64,000 bases of DNA, from assembly GCF_041929845.1 (NCBI RefSeq), contig NZ_JBHEEH010000001.1:868001-932000 (forward strand). The letters are read 5' to 3'. The notes beneath the pieces are model-generated. The model did not search any database. It was not told where the DNA came from and was given only the letters and a program-made list of their open reading frames with translations. Of this stretch, positions 33,535 to 42,213 are shown piece after piece; position 1 is the stretch's first letter; the number at the start of each line of letters is the position of its first letter. A program made the translations under genes and the position numbers. The DNA is from Paenochrobactrum pullorum. Lineage in GTDB: Bacteria > Pseudomonadota > Alphaproteobacteria > Rhizobiales > Rhizobiaceae.

Positions 33535-34332
33535 ATGAATGCTGTGTCGATGGGGCCTTTGGTGATGGATGGCAGCCGCTTTGCAGTGGTGCTGGCAATG
33601 GCTGCCTTTTTGATCATCACCGGCGTGATGAGCAGCAAAGTCGATCAGCGCTTTAATCGCTGGTCATGGATTGTACTGATTGGCGCGGTGGTTGGAGCGC
33701 GTCTTGGCCATGTTGTTTTAAACTGGGAGAGTTTCTCTCAAGAGCCAATGCGGATTTTTGCGCTTTGGCAGGGTGGCTTTTATTGGCCCGGTGCAGCTGT
33801 TGCGATTGTGCTGGCGATTGTGTTTGCATTGCCATCAATGGTCTTGCGCTTTTGGGCACTGGTGCCGGTGGCATGTGCGGTCTTTGTTTGGAATGGTATC
33901 GGCATTTTAACTGGTGCAACGCAAGCCATTGCCTTGCCGCCGCAAAGTTTCCAAACTATGCAAGCGCAAGAATTCAGCTTTGGCCAGACGAGTGGCAAAC
34001 CACTGGTGGTTAATCTCTGGGCAAGCTGGTGCCCGCCATGCCGCCGCGAAATGCCGATGATGGCGGATCTGGCCGCCAATAGTGATCAGGCAGAATTTAT
34101 CTTTGCCAATCAAGGCGAGGGGCAGGCTGCAATCGAGAAATATTTGCAGCAACATAAGATAGAGTTGCCACAAATTATTATCGATCAGTTTTCTGATCTA
34201 TCGCGCCATTACGGGGCACCCGGTTTACCTGCAACCCTATTTATCAGTGCCGACGGAATATTAAAATCTGCACATCTTGGCGAAATATCGCGCGAAACAT
34301 TGCAATCAAATATCAATCGCCTCAGCAACTAA
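33535..34332 (+). CDS. Membrane-anchored TlpA-like thioredoxin with an Lgt-like domain
   Basis: A 265-residue fusion. Residues 10-125 form about four transmembrane helices that resemble part of prolipoprotein diacylglyceryl transferase (GARLGHVVLNWESFSQEPMR then FALWQGGFYWPGA), but the HGG of true Lgt enzymes is replaced by WPG, so lipid transfer is unlikely. Residues 145-265 are a TlpA-type thioredoxin fold with WCPPC (Cys166, Cys169) and GLPATLFI with the cis-Pro. It is probably reduced by DsbD. ATG 33535 follows the dsbD stop by one base; GTG 33526 is less likely. Confidence 0.85.
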   Translation: MNAVSMGPLVMDGSRFAVVLAMAAFLIITGVMSSKVDQRFNRWSWIVLIGAVVGARLGHVVLNWESFSQEPMRIFALWQGGFYWPGAAVAIVLAIVFALPSMVLRFWALVPVACAVFVWNGIGILTGATQAIALPPQSFQTMQAQEFSFGQTSGKPLVVNLWASWCPPCRREMPMMADLAANSDQAEFIFANQGEGQAAIEKYLQQHKIELPQIIIDQFSDLSRHYGAPGLPATLFISADGILKSAHLGEISRETLQSNINRLSN

Positions 34333-34366
34333 AGCTGAAAATAAGCACAGAATGAAGGACATCACT

Positions 34367-35146
34367 GTGACAATCACTTCACATATCAAAAACTACACCG
34401 GAAATATGGCCGGACGTTTGTTGGTGCTGGGCGTTTTGCCTTTGTTGCTCGCCGCCTGCAACACCACCAAGCCTGCAACCACAGCCGGTGCAACAGTTGC
34501 CGTGCCTTTGACGGCACCTGTTACACCGGTTGAAGCTGCCAAGCCTAAGGAAGAGCCGAAAACTGTTGAATTAAGCGGTTATGAGAAAATGTATGCGGCC
34601 GTTAACGACAATGGCAAAATCATTCCGGCGATTGATGTTTTCAAGGTTGAAAAGCGCAATCTGCGTCAGGAGGTTAATTATAAAACCTCGCATCCGGTTG
34701 GTACAGTGATTGTCGATCCTTACAAACGGCATCTTTATCTGGTGATGCCGAATGATCGCGCCATGCGTTATGCCGTCGGTGTGGGGCGCGCAGGTTTAGC
34801 ATTTTCCGGCACAGCAGATATTGCGCGCAAAGCCTCATGGCCGCGCTGGACGCCAACACAAAATATGATCAAGCGTAATCCTGAACATTACGCAAAATAT
34901 GCCAGCGGGTTGGAAGGTGGCGTCAGCAATCCACTTGGTGCGCGTGCCCTTTATTTGCACCGCAACGGGCAAGATACACTTTATCGCATCCATGGCACGA
35001 ACCAGCCATGGACAGTCGGCAAGGCTGCATCATCCGGCTGTATCCGCCTGTTCAACCAAGATATTCTTGATCTGCACAAGCGCGTACCGGCAGGCTCCAA
35101 AGTGGTGGTGCTGAACCAGCAGGAATCCGGAAAAGGAGAATTTTGA
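34367..35146 (+). CDS. L,D-transpeptidase lipoprotein (YkuD family)
   Basis: A 259-residue lipoprotein: signal with lipobox LLLAAC (Cys31), a Pro/Thr/Lys-rich linker, then a YkuD domain (GTVIVDPYKRHLYLVM, IHGTNQPWTVGKAASSGCIRLFN) with catalytic His and Cys225. Such enzymes make 3-3 crosslinks or attach proteins to peptidoglycan and need a reduced Cys. I prefer GTG 34367, which has AAGGA seven bases upstream; ATG 34352 is in frame but lacks an SD. It sits between a TlpA-like and a DsbA-like gene in one operon. Confidence 0.88.
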   Translation: MTITSHIKNYTGNMAGRLLVLGVLPLLLAACNTTKPATTAGATVAVPLTAPVTPVEAAKPKEEPKTVELSGYEKMYAAVNDNGKIIPAIDVFKVEKRNLRQEVNYKTSHPVGTVIVDPYKRHLYLVMPNDRAMRYAVGVGRAGLAFSGTADIARKASWPRWTPTQNMIKRNPEHYAKYASGLEGGVSNPLGARALYLHRNGQDTLYRIHGTNQPWTVGKAASSGCIRLFNQDILDLHKRVPAGSKVVVLNQQESGKGEF

Positions 35147-35147
35147 T

Positions 35148-35759
35148 ATGTTGAACCGACGTCAGATTTTAGCAGCTTCCGTTGCTGGCACTGCGGGCAT
35201 GATGCTTGGGACGGCAGCTTTTGCCCAGAATATGCCAAGCGTCAATGATGTGCTCTATGATCCGGAAATTCCCGTACTGGGAAACCCTAAAGGCGATGTC
35301 ACAATTGTGGAATTTTTCGATTATCAGTGCCCTTATTGCAAAAAAGGGCATGGTGAATTGCTGGATGTGGTGAAACGTGACGGCAATGTCCGCCTTGTCA
35401 TGAAAGACTGGGTGATCTTTGGTGAGACTTCCACTTATGCCGCAAATCTTGTTTTGGCAGCAGAAGAAAACGGCCAATATGTGAAGGCGATGGAAGCCTT
35501 GATGAAAACACCCGGTCGCCTGACCAAAGAGCAGGTGGATGCAGCTTTGAAAAAGGGTGGCCTCGATCCGGCAAAGCTTGAAGCCACCTATAAAAAACAT
35601 GCCAGCAAGATCGACGGTATTTTGCAGCGCAATATGGCGCAGGGTGATGCCTTTAACTTTGGCGGCACACCGTCTTTCGTGATCGGCACCCGTTTATATG
35701 GTGGTGTGATGAAGGAAAAAGATTTGATCGAAGCCATTAAAATGGCGCGCGCCGGCTGA
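35148..35759 (+). CDS. DsbA-family periplasmic oxidoreductase (ScsC/Com1-like)
   Basis: A 203-residue protein with a signal peptide that has an Arg pair (LNRRQILAASVAGTAGMMLG), a thioredoxin fold with CPYC (Cys61, Cys64) and the cis-Pro loop GGTPSF near residue 175. It resembles ScsC/BdbD-type proteins that can be reductases or isomerases when paired with a DsbD. It starts two bases after the L,D-transpeptidase stop. It ends the operon, which has a terminator hairpin at 35788. Confidence 0.9.
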   Translation: MLNRRQILAASVAGTAGMMLGTAAFAQNMPSVNDVLYDPEIPVLGNPKGDVTIVEFFDYQCPYCKKGHGELLDVVKRDGNVRLVMKDWVIFGETSTYAANLVLAAEENGQYVKAMEALMKTPGRLTKEQVDAALKKGGLDPAKLEATYKKHASKIDGILQRNMAQGDAFNFGGTPSFVIGTRLYGGVMKEKDLIEAIKMARAG

Positions 35760-35787
35760 TTCCTTGCAAGTCAGGCGAAGACTTAAA

Positions 35788-35814
35788 AAGGCAGGTGTGT
35801 GGAACGCCTGCCTT
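35788..35814 (+). terminator. Terminator of the dsb operon
   Basis: AAGGCAGG and CCTGCCTT form an 8-bp stem closing an 11-base loop, followed by CCTATTTTGG. Placed 28 bases after the DsbA-like stop. Confidence 0.65.
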
Positions 35815-35900
35815 CCTATTTTGGTAAAGCTTGCGGTTCATTTCAATGTGCCGATGCTTTAGAAGTCTATGTGTAGTGAAATGAATCAGAGAGTTAAGCG

Positions 35901-36248
35901 ATGAGCGTGACAATTTATGGGATTAAAAGCTGCGATACGATGCGCAAGGCCTTCAATTGGCTGGAGAGTGTGGGCATCGACTATAAATTTCACGATTATA
36001 AAAAAGAAGGTGTCGCTGAGGCTGATCTCAAGCAATGGGCAAGCCAGGTTGGTTGGGAAAAACTTCTGAACCGTGCCGGTACCACTTTTCGCAAATTACC
36101 TGAAGAAGACCGCGCTGATTTGAACGAGCAAAAAGCAATTCATTTGATGCTGGCACAACCATCGATGATCAAGCGTCCGGTTTTGATTAAAGACGATCAG
36201 ATTATTGTCGGCTTCAAGCCTGAGCTTTACGAAGAGTTTTTCAAATAA
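35901..36248 (+). CDS. ArsC/Spx-family protein (YffB-like)
   Basis: A 115-residue protein of the arsenate reductase-like family: VTIYGIKSCDTMRKAFNWLES with a single active Cys near residue 12, LLNRAGTTFRKLPEEDRADL, and the PSMIKRPVLIKDDQIIVGF motif. It lacks the extra cysteines of true arsenate reductases and matches the YffB/YfgD-type group, probably a glutathione-dependent thiol reductase. It lies 141 bases after the dsb operon with its own SD and is a separate unit. Confidence 0.88.
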   Translation: MSVTIYGIKSCDTMRKAFNWLESVGIDYKFHDYKKEGVAEADLKQWASQVGWEKLLNRAGTTFRKLPEEDRADLNEQKAIHLMLAQPSMIKRPVLIKDDQIIVGFKPELYEEFFK

Positions 36249-36260
36249 GATGTGCAGTAT

Positions 36261-36294
36261 AAGAAGAGTGGCTGGTTGGATAGCCGCTCTTCTT
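36261..36294. terminator. Hairpin between convergent genes
   Basis: AAGAAGAGTGGCT and AGCCGCTCTTCTT form a 13-bp stem with one G-T pair and an eight-base loop. It lies between the ends of the ArsC-like gene (plus) and the deacetylase gene (minus). It has no T run but could stop both. Confidence 0.6.
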
Positions 36295-36302
36295 ATGTGT
36301 TG

Positions 36303-37283
36303 CTAGCGGGAAAGTGCCGAGGTTTCCGCCAGATAATTTTGATAGCTGGTGCATTTTACATCCGGCTTGTCGCAAACCTCGCGTGCCAGACGCTCCATAG
36401 CGCGCCAATAAGCGCCATCATTCATCAGCACAAAATGAAAGCCCATCTGAAACGGTGCGCGTTTGCCATTATATTGTTTTTCAAAAGCTCTTTTGAAAGC
36501 CTGATAGCTGCGCTCTTCAAAGGCGGCGGATTGTTGCGGCTGCTCTTTACCCTTGGAGTGGCGCACATATAAATTATAGTCCATCGCGATAACGGGGCGC
36601 TTGGATGGCCCTTCCGGAATAAGCGGCAGGCCGAAAGTTGCCAAACCTTGCTTGATGGTCGGGCCCTCTGGAGCATTGGCAACACCCGATGCTTGATAAA
36701 TAAAGCCGTTCTTTCTCAGCGCATCCTGCACTGGTTTATCATCGGACAAATAGGGCGCACGAAAGCCGGTAATTTTATTGGTGACAAAATCCTGCCATTC
36801 CGCCGGTTCTCCGGCAATGGCATTATCTTTATAAGCTTGGGCAGTGATCCGTTTGAATTCGTTGATCTCCTGATCCCAGTCTTTGGCGCTCCATGTTTTG
36901 CCGTCAAAATGGCCGCAGCCGTGACTGGCAATCTCATGGCCTTCCAGATGTGCCTGCCAGATATGTTCAAGGCGGGTTTCGACCTCTGGTTTGTCCATTG
37001 CAAAGCCTACATTGGAGCTGCCGCGTTTTAATTTGGGCGGCTGATACTGGCTGCGGTCGGCGCGCTGCAATAAAAAGACGCAGGAGAGAAAATAGGTAAA
37101 TTTGACATCCGTCTGCTTGGCAAATTCGCGGCTTCTCGCCCACAAGGCATTGTCATGCGCGCCATCAAAAGAAATCAGCACATATTGGGTTTTGGGTTCT
37201 GCCGCTGTTGCAGCCATTGCGGTTTGGCTGAAAATCAAAACAAAGGCGGCGGCAAAATTGAAAAAATGCATTAACAAGGCCAA
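36303..37283 (-). CDS. Secreted polysaccharide deacetylase family protein
   Basis: A 326-residue NodB-like protein with a signal peptide (residues 1-27, ending AATAAEP). Catalytic motifs are SFDGAHD (Asp pair) near residue 40, HEIASHGCGHFDG (the zinc His pair) near residue 116, and GFRAPYLSDD. It is likely a periplasmic deacetylase of peptidoglycan or exopolysaccharide; the large insert rich in basic residues after the first motif is unusual but seen in some Hyphomicrobiales members. No operon partner is seen. Confidence 0.85.
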   Translation of the reverse strand: MALLMHFFNFAAAFVLIFSQTAMAATAAEPKTQYVLISFDGAHDNALWARSREFAKQTDVKFTYFLSCVFLLQRADRSQYQPPKLKRGSSNVGFAMDKPEVETRLEHIWQAHLEGHEIASHGCGHFDGKTWSAKDWDQEINEFKRITAQAYKDNAIAGEPAEWQDFVTNKITGFRAPYLSDDKPVQDALRKNGFIYQASGVANAPEGPTIKQGLATFGLPLIPEGPSKRPVIAMDYNLYVRHSKGKEQPQQSAAFEERSYQAFKRAFEKQYNGKRAPFQMGFHFVLMNDGAYWRAMERLAREVCDKPDVKCTSYQNYLAETSALSR

Positions 37284-37615
37284 TCATAGTTCGGACAGAA
37301 TAGCGGACATAAAAAGCACGCACGGAAGATTTCTGTGTTCCTGATTCTTTTAAACGGGTTGTTATAACCGCATTTATAATGCAGATGTCGGTCAACAGGG
37401 CTGTTTTCTAGATGTTGAATGTGGCAAAGGTCAGGTCATTGATATCAGAGAATAATCAGACTTGTGGTGGAAGCGGCAGCTTATTTGTCTGTCGGGGCTT
37501 ACAAATGCTGCAAATTCCGATTAAAAGCTCATTTAAGTTAAAGTGATCAGCTTTTTTACCGCTACTCTCAATCGGTATTAAAGCAAATAGAAACTCAAGG
37601 TTCGACGGCAGGTTC
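37284..37615. other. Divergent intergenic region without a gene
   Basis: This stretch lies between the starts of the deacetylase gene and the YfgM-like gene, so it must hold both promoters. No gene, repeat or recognisable operator is visible. Confidence 0.4.
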
Positions 37616-38287
37616 ATGGCAGACGATAGCTTCATTCGCGAGGTAAATGAGGAACTCCGGTCCGATCAGGCAAAAGCAGTCTGGCGGCGGTTTGGTCCAT
37701 TGATTATCGGTTGTGCAGTGGCCATTGTTTTGGGAACGGCTGCCAATGTCGGCTATACCAGCTGGACTGCAAGCAAGTCTTCTGCTTCGGGCGACAAGTT
37801 TTTGGCAGCGCTTGATCTGGCCTCTGAGGGCAAAAATGATGAGGCTTTAATCGCGCTCGATGATCTGGAAAATACCGGCTATGGTTCTTATCCGGCATTA
37901 GCGCAACTGCGTGCAGCAACTGTTCTTTTGCAAAAGGGCGATGCCAAAGCTGCCGTAGAAGCTTTTGATAAGGCTTCACAGGATAATGCAATTCCTGCAC
38001 CTTTGCGTGATATGGCACGTTTGCGTGCAGCTTATATTCTGGTCGATAACGGCTCTTATGATGATGTGGCCAAACGCGTAGAGACCCTGTCGGCAGACAG
38101 CAATCCGATGCGTCACAGTGCGCGTGAAACATTGGCATTGGCAGCATGGAAAGCTGGGCGCAATGAAGATGCGGCCAAACTGTTCAAGCAGAATGCTGAT
38201 GATGCGCTTGCACCGCCTAATCTTCGCCAGCGCGCCAACACCATGCTCGATCTGATGCGTGGTGCAGGCACTTTGTCTGAAGGTTGA
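37616..38287 (+). CDS. YfgM-like membrane-anchored TPR protein
   Basis: A 223-residue protein: short cytoplasmic start (DDSFIREVNEELRSDQAKAVWRRFG), one transmembrane helix (PLIIGCAVAIVLGTAANVGY), then helical TPR-like repeats rich in Ala (GKNDEALIALDDLENTGYGSYPALAQLRAA). YfgM works in periplasmic chaperone networks, and in gammaproteobacteria the gene order is yfgM-bamB-der. Here der follows 113 bases later and bamB is absent from the gap. Confidence 0.85.
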   Translation: MADDSFIREVNEELRSDQAKAVWRRFGPLIIGCAVAIVLGTAANVGYTSWTASKSSASGDKFLAALDLASEGKNDEALIALDDLENTGYGSYPALAQLRAATVLLQKGDAKAAVEAFDKASQDNAIPAPLRDMARLRAAYILVDNGSYDDVAKRVETLSADSNPMRHSARETLALAAWKAGRNEDAAKLFKQNADDALAPPNLRQRANTMLDLMRGAGTLSEG

Positions 38288-38400
38288 TATTTTTACGAAT
38301 AATGCCGCTGTTTGATGGACGGTATTAAAACAACGAAAAACGGGGCATCTGATGGCTTTGCTTTCAGGTGCTCTTATGACGATATGGGGAAAACCCTTCA

Positions 38401-39861
38401 ATGTCTTTTACTCTTGCTATTATCGGACGTCCGAATGTCGGCAAGTCAACTTTGTTCAACCGACTGGTCGGGCGCAAGCTCGCGCTGGTGGATGACCTGC
38501 CGGGCGTCACGCGCGACCGCCGGATGCATGATGCGAAACTTTATGATCTGAGATTTCAGGTTATCGATACGGCAGGTTTGGAAGATGCAGCCAATGATAC
38601 GCTGGAAGCGCGTATGCGTGCCCAGACAGAACTGGCAATAACCGAAGCCGACGCTATTTTGTTTGTTGTCGATGCAAAATCCGGTGTGACACCTGCCGAT
38701 TTGACCTTTGGTGAAATGGTGCGCAAGTCCGGCCGTCCGGTTATTCTGGTTGTGAACAAAACCGAAGCGCGCGACAGCCAGGGCGGTCTTTATGATGCCT
38801 ATCAGCTCGGCCTTGGTGATCCATGCCCGATCTCTGCTGAACACGGTCTTGGTATGGCTGATCTGCGTGATGCTATTGTTGAGGCACTTGGTGAAGAGCG
38901 TGTTTTCGCCCGTCAAAAGGCAGAGGAAGCAGCCGCGGCGGCAGATGAAGCTTTTGCACCTGCGGTGGTCGGCTCGCTTATTGGGGATGATATTGAAGAT
39001 CCTGATGCGGAAAATGTGCCGTCCTATGATCCGACCAAGCCATTGCGGATTGCCATTGTCGGGCGCCCGAATGCGGGTAAGTCGACACTGATCAATACTA
39101 TGCTTGGTGAAGACCGTCTGCTGACCGGCCCCGAGGCTGGCATTACCCGTGATTCGATTTCGGTCGACTGGGAATGGCGTGGACGTCAGATCAAGCTCTT
39201 TGATACCGCCGGTCTTCGTCGCAAATCCCGCGTACAGGAAAAGCTCGAAAAGCTTGCGGTTTCTGATGGTCTCAATGCCATTCGCTTTGCGGAAGTTGTC
39301 ATCATTGTTCTTGATGCGACTATTCCGTTTGAAAAGCAGGATTTGCAGATCGCCGATCTGATCATTCGTGAAGGTCGTGCGCCGGTCATCGCTTTCAACA
39401 AATGGGATTTGGTGGAAGACCGCCAGATGGTGCTCGCTGATCTTTACGAGAAAACAACCCGTTTGTTGCCGCAGGTGCGCGGTATCCGTGCTGTGCCGAT
39501 TTCCGGTGAGCGCGGGCAGGGCATTGATAAGCTGATGGAAAATGTGGCGGTTACAGATGAAATCTGGAACCGTCGTATTTCAACCGGTAAGCTGAACCGT
39601 TGGCTGGAAGGAGTAATTACCCATCATCCGCCGCCAGCCGTTGCCGGTCGTCGTCTGAAGATCAAATATATGACGCAGATCAAGACACGCCCGCCGGGGT
39701 TTGTGGTTTCTTGCTCGCGTCCCGATGTGATGCCGCAATCTTATGTCCGTTATTTGATTAATGGTTTGCGTGACACATTCGATATGCCGGGGGTTCCAAT
39801 CCGTTTGTCATTGCGTACATCGGAAAATCCTTATGCTCATAAGGCAAAGAAAAAGCGCTGA
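38401..39861 (+). CDS. der: Ribosome-assembly GTPase Der (EngA)
   Basis: A 486-residue GTPase with two tandem G domains: G1 GRPNVGKS (about residue 9) and GRPNAGKS (about 220), G3 DTAGL in both, G4 NKTE (with the usual variation) and NKWD, then a C-terminal KH-like domain (IKYMTQIKTRPPGFVVSCSRPD). Der acts in 50S subunit maturation. A long Ala/Glu-rich linker (AEEAAAAADEAFAPAVV) joins the G domains. A strong terminator follows. Confidence 0.96.
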   Translation: MSFTLAIIGRPNVGKSTLFNRLVGRKLALVDDLPGVTRDRRMHDAKLYDLRFQVIDTAGLEDAANDTLEARMRAQTELAITEADAILFVVDAKSGVTPADLTFGEMVRKSGRPVILVVNKTEARDSQGGLYDAYQLGLGDPCPISAEHGLGMADLRDAIVEALGEERVFARQKAEEAAAAADEAFAPAVVGSLIGDDIEDPDAENVPSYDPTKPLRIAIVGRPNAGKSTLINTMLGEDRLLTGPEAGITRDSISVDWEWRGRQIKLFDTAGLRRKSRVQEKLEKLAVSDGLNAIRFAEVVIIVLDATIPFEKQDLQIADLIIREGRAPVIAFNKWDLVEDRQMVLADLYEKTTRLLPQVRGIRAVPISGERGQGIDKLMENVAVTDEIWNRRISTGKLNRWLEGVITHHPPPAVAGRRLKIKYMTQIKTRPPGFVVSCSRPDVMPQSYVRYLINGLRDTFDMPGVPIRLSLRTSENPYAHKAKKKR

Positions 39862-39887
39862 TTTTAAGCTATTCTCAATGAGTTATA

Positions 39888-39917
39888 AGCTCCGGATCAT
39901 TTTCCGGAGCTTTTTTT
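39888..39917 (+). terminator. Rho-independent terminator after der
   Basis: AGCTCCGGA, TCATTT loop, TCCGGAGCT followed by a run of seven T. It starts 26 bases after the der stop. Confidence 0.93.
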
Positions 39918-40170
39918 GTTTTTAAATTTAATTTATAAATTTTAGTAATTGCTCTTCGATATTTTTATAGTTTTAAAAACTTCGTACTTTATAATTACTT
40001 TAATAGTTTACTCAAATAAAACACTACATATAATGTAAAATTAAATAAATATACTTAATTTAATAAATGATTTACTAATATTACCGAGAGATTAATGTAA
40101 TTTTGTTAACTATCCATCAAGGTTAATACTTCATTATCGGCGTCAGTTGAGTGAGTTAAGTGTTAATTGA
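39918..40170. other. AT-rich region upstream of the SleB-type gene
   Basis: No gene is visible in this very A/T-rich gap. It must carry the promoter of the following gene; no clear -35/-10 pair stands out. Confidence 0.4.
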
Positions 40171-41475
40171 GTGGAGAGTCCGGTGCGCTTTTTGTCACTG
40201 CGGAAATTTGGCCGCCGTTCCAAAGGCCTGTCACAGACAGAGTGGCAATATCCGGCTCAGGGTTATTGCCCTGAGGATGGGCGTTATTATTCCGTGCGCG
40301 CTTATCCGCGCGTTGAGCCGTCACGTCGAGGTATTGTCGCGCCAGCCATGATGGCGGCAGCGTTCAGTCTTCTCAGTACTACGGCGATTGCTTTTCAAGA
40401 TATGGCAAGCCTTGTCACGTCATCCGAGCAGGGCGAAAACCGCTGGACGGCTTATATGACGCCTGCGCCTGCAGGCTCCGTTCATAAGGCCGAAATGCAA
40501 TTTGTTGATGCATCACTGATCACTGGTTCTGTTGCGGCGGCTGGCGTCAATGTTGAAGGAATTGGCAAGGTTGCCGTTGGGGGCGTGAATCGTCAGGCCA
40601 AGCTAGGTGTTGATGATCCAGATCCGGACGAGGGGCGTATTGTGCGCGGTGACAAGCAAGGGCGAATCGTCACGATTGCGCCAATTGCGCCGCATCGTGC
40701 TTTTAGCGCAGGCAGTTTGTTTGATCGTGTCAGTATGATTTCAAATCCTGCTGAAAAGACCGATGCGCTTATGCGCTTTGACAAATCGCCGATCGAAGGA
40801 CAAGAAGTGGCCATAACCATGGCTTTTCATCGGCCGGTCGTAGCTAAGCCTAAAGTGCCGGTACCAACGATGCTGGCAAGCCTTATTACAAATGATACGC
40901 CTGATTCTCTGGCACTTGGTTATGCGCCGGTAAAACCTGATTATGCACGAAATTCACCTTTTGAAACGATTCTGACGCCGGATGAATCTGACGGGCGTTT
41001 TGTTCCGCCAATCGGTCCCAAAGATCACGCATGGGCTGCGGCACCTTTGCCTCCGAGCGCATTTGAGAAGAAAGAGCAGCAGTGTTTGGCCGAGGCTATC
41101 TATTATGAAGCCCGTGGCGAGACCGTTAAAGGGCAGGTTGGTGTTGCACAGGTTGTATTAAATCGTGTCAGAAATCCGGCTTATCCATCAACAATCTGCG
41201 GCGTCGTTTATCAAAATAAGAATATGTTGAATGCCTGCCAGTTTTCTTTCGCATGCGACGGACAAAAGCATCGTGTGACCGAAAAGGCTGAGTGGGAGAT
41301 GGCAAAGCAAGTGGCAAAAACGGTTTCTGCGGGTCAGATTTGGTTGCCGGAAGTGGGGTCGGCCACGCATTACCATGCCACTTATGTCAGCCCCAAATGG
41401 GGGCCGACAATGGTGAAGGTGGCACAAATCGGGCTGCATATTTTTTATCGTACCCGCTATGGAGGCTGGAGCTGA
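40171..41475 (+). CDS. SleB-type cell wall hydrolase
   Basis: A 434-residue membrane or secreted protein. A basic start (FLSLRKFGRRSKG) precedes a hydrophobic segment (GIVAPAMMAAAFSLLSTTAIAF, about residues 54-75). A long low-similarity middle part leads into a C-terminal Hydrolase_2/SleB domain from about residue 325 (ECLAEAIYYEARGE-like QQCLAEAIYYEARGETVKGQ, QVVLNRVRNPAYPSTICGVVYQ, CQFSFACDG). These lytic enzymes cut peptidoglycan; in Brucellaceae such proteins remodel the wall. GTG 40171 is the listed start; GTG 40183 is an alternative. Confidence 0.88.
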   Translation: MESPVRFLSLRKFGRRSKGLSQTEWQYPAQGYCPEDGRYYSVRAYPRVEPSRRGIVAPAMMAAAFSLLSTTAIAFQDMASLVTSSEQGENRWTAYMTPAPAGSVHKAEMQFVDASLITGSVAAAGVNVEGIGKVAVGGVNRQAKLGVDDPDPDEGRIVRGDKQGRIVTIAPIAPHRAFSAGSLFDRVSMISNPAEKTDALMRFDKSPIEGQEVAITMAFHRPVVAKPKVPVPTMLASLITNDTPDSLALGYAPVKPDYARNSPFETILTPDESDGRFVPPIGPKDHAWAAAPLPPSAFEKKEQQCLAEAIYYEARGETVKGQVGVAQVVLNRVRNPAYPSTICGVVYQNKNMLNACQFSFACDGQKHRVTEKAEWEMAKQVAKTVSAGQIWLPEVGSATHYHATYVSPKWGPTMVKVAQIGLHIFYRTRYGGWS

Positions 41476-41590
41476 TTTTCAAGAGATTCGCGGCTATAAA
41501 TATACTGTTTATGAATGTTGATCGCACGTTGCCAGATAAGTCATTGATATTATTTAATAAAAAACCTTCAAAGTGAAGTGTTTCTGCGCC

Positions 41591-41619
41591 TTGACTAGAA
41601 GGCCGCGTGCCAATATGTT
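41591..41619 (+). promoter_or_regulatory. Possible sigma-70 promoter for the atp operon
   Basis: TTGACT (41591-41596), 17 bases, TATGTT (41614-41619), 58 bases before the atpI start. The spacing and -35 box are good and the -10 box is weak. Confidence 0.4.
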
Positions 41620-41676
41620 GCGCGCAACTTGAAAGTGAGCTTTTTTCTCCTCTTACGCATATAAAGGAGGCTCTTT

Positions 41677-42081
41677 ATGGCAAGCGATAAAGACCGCAAA
41701 ACGCCATCAGGAACTGACGATGCAGCAGACGGGCAGCCAAGCTCATCTTCATCGAATTTTGCAGAACGCTTAAGCAAACTAGAGGCCGATTTGGTCAAAA
41801 AAGGGGCGCTTAAGAAACAAAATTCAAAGGACGGGCAATCTGAGAACTCAGCTCAAGTTGCGCAGGCCATGAAAATATCCAGCGAATTTATCGCCGGAAT
41901 TCTTGTAGGCGCGCTAATTGGCTGGTTTATCGACCGGGTTGCTGCTACATCGCCTTGGGGGTTGATTATCTTCCTTTTGCTTGGCTTTGGAGCAGGTGTT
42001 CTGAATGTGCTGCGCGCTTCCAGTAAAGTCGCTGAAAAAGACGACTTTAGTTTAAGAGCGAAAAAGCGCGAAAAAGAATAG
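41677..42081 (+). CDS. atpI: ATP synthase accessory protein AtpI
   Basis: A 134-residue protein with a soluble polar N-terminal half (KDRKTPSGTDDAADGQPSSSSSNFAERLSKLEADLVKK) and two transmembrane helices (SEFIAGILVGALIGWFIDRV and WGLIIFLLLGFGAGVLNVLRA). AtpI helps assemble the c ring. A strong SD (AAAGGAGG) precedes ATG 41677. It is the first gene of the F0 operon. Confidence 0.92.
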   Translation: MASDKDRKTPSGTDDAADGQPSSSSSNFAERLSKLEADLVKKGALKKQNSKDGQSENSAQVAQAMKISSEFIAGILVGALIGWFIDRVAATSPWGLIIFLLLGFGAGVLNVLRASSKVAEKDDFSLRAKKREKE

Positions 42082-42213
42082 ATATTGTCTTGGGCTATTG
42101 CTAAGACGCTTTTGACTAAATACGAAACTTGTGTAATGCATTTTTCGTGAGAGGCTTTTTAAAAAGCCGGTGACTTCAACGCCTGCGGGCAACGGACGAT
42201 AGACGAGGTTAAG

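Noticed and set aside
33062..33598. Minus-strand open frame opposite the end of dsbD
   Set aside because: Shadow of dsbD without family likeness or SD.
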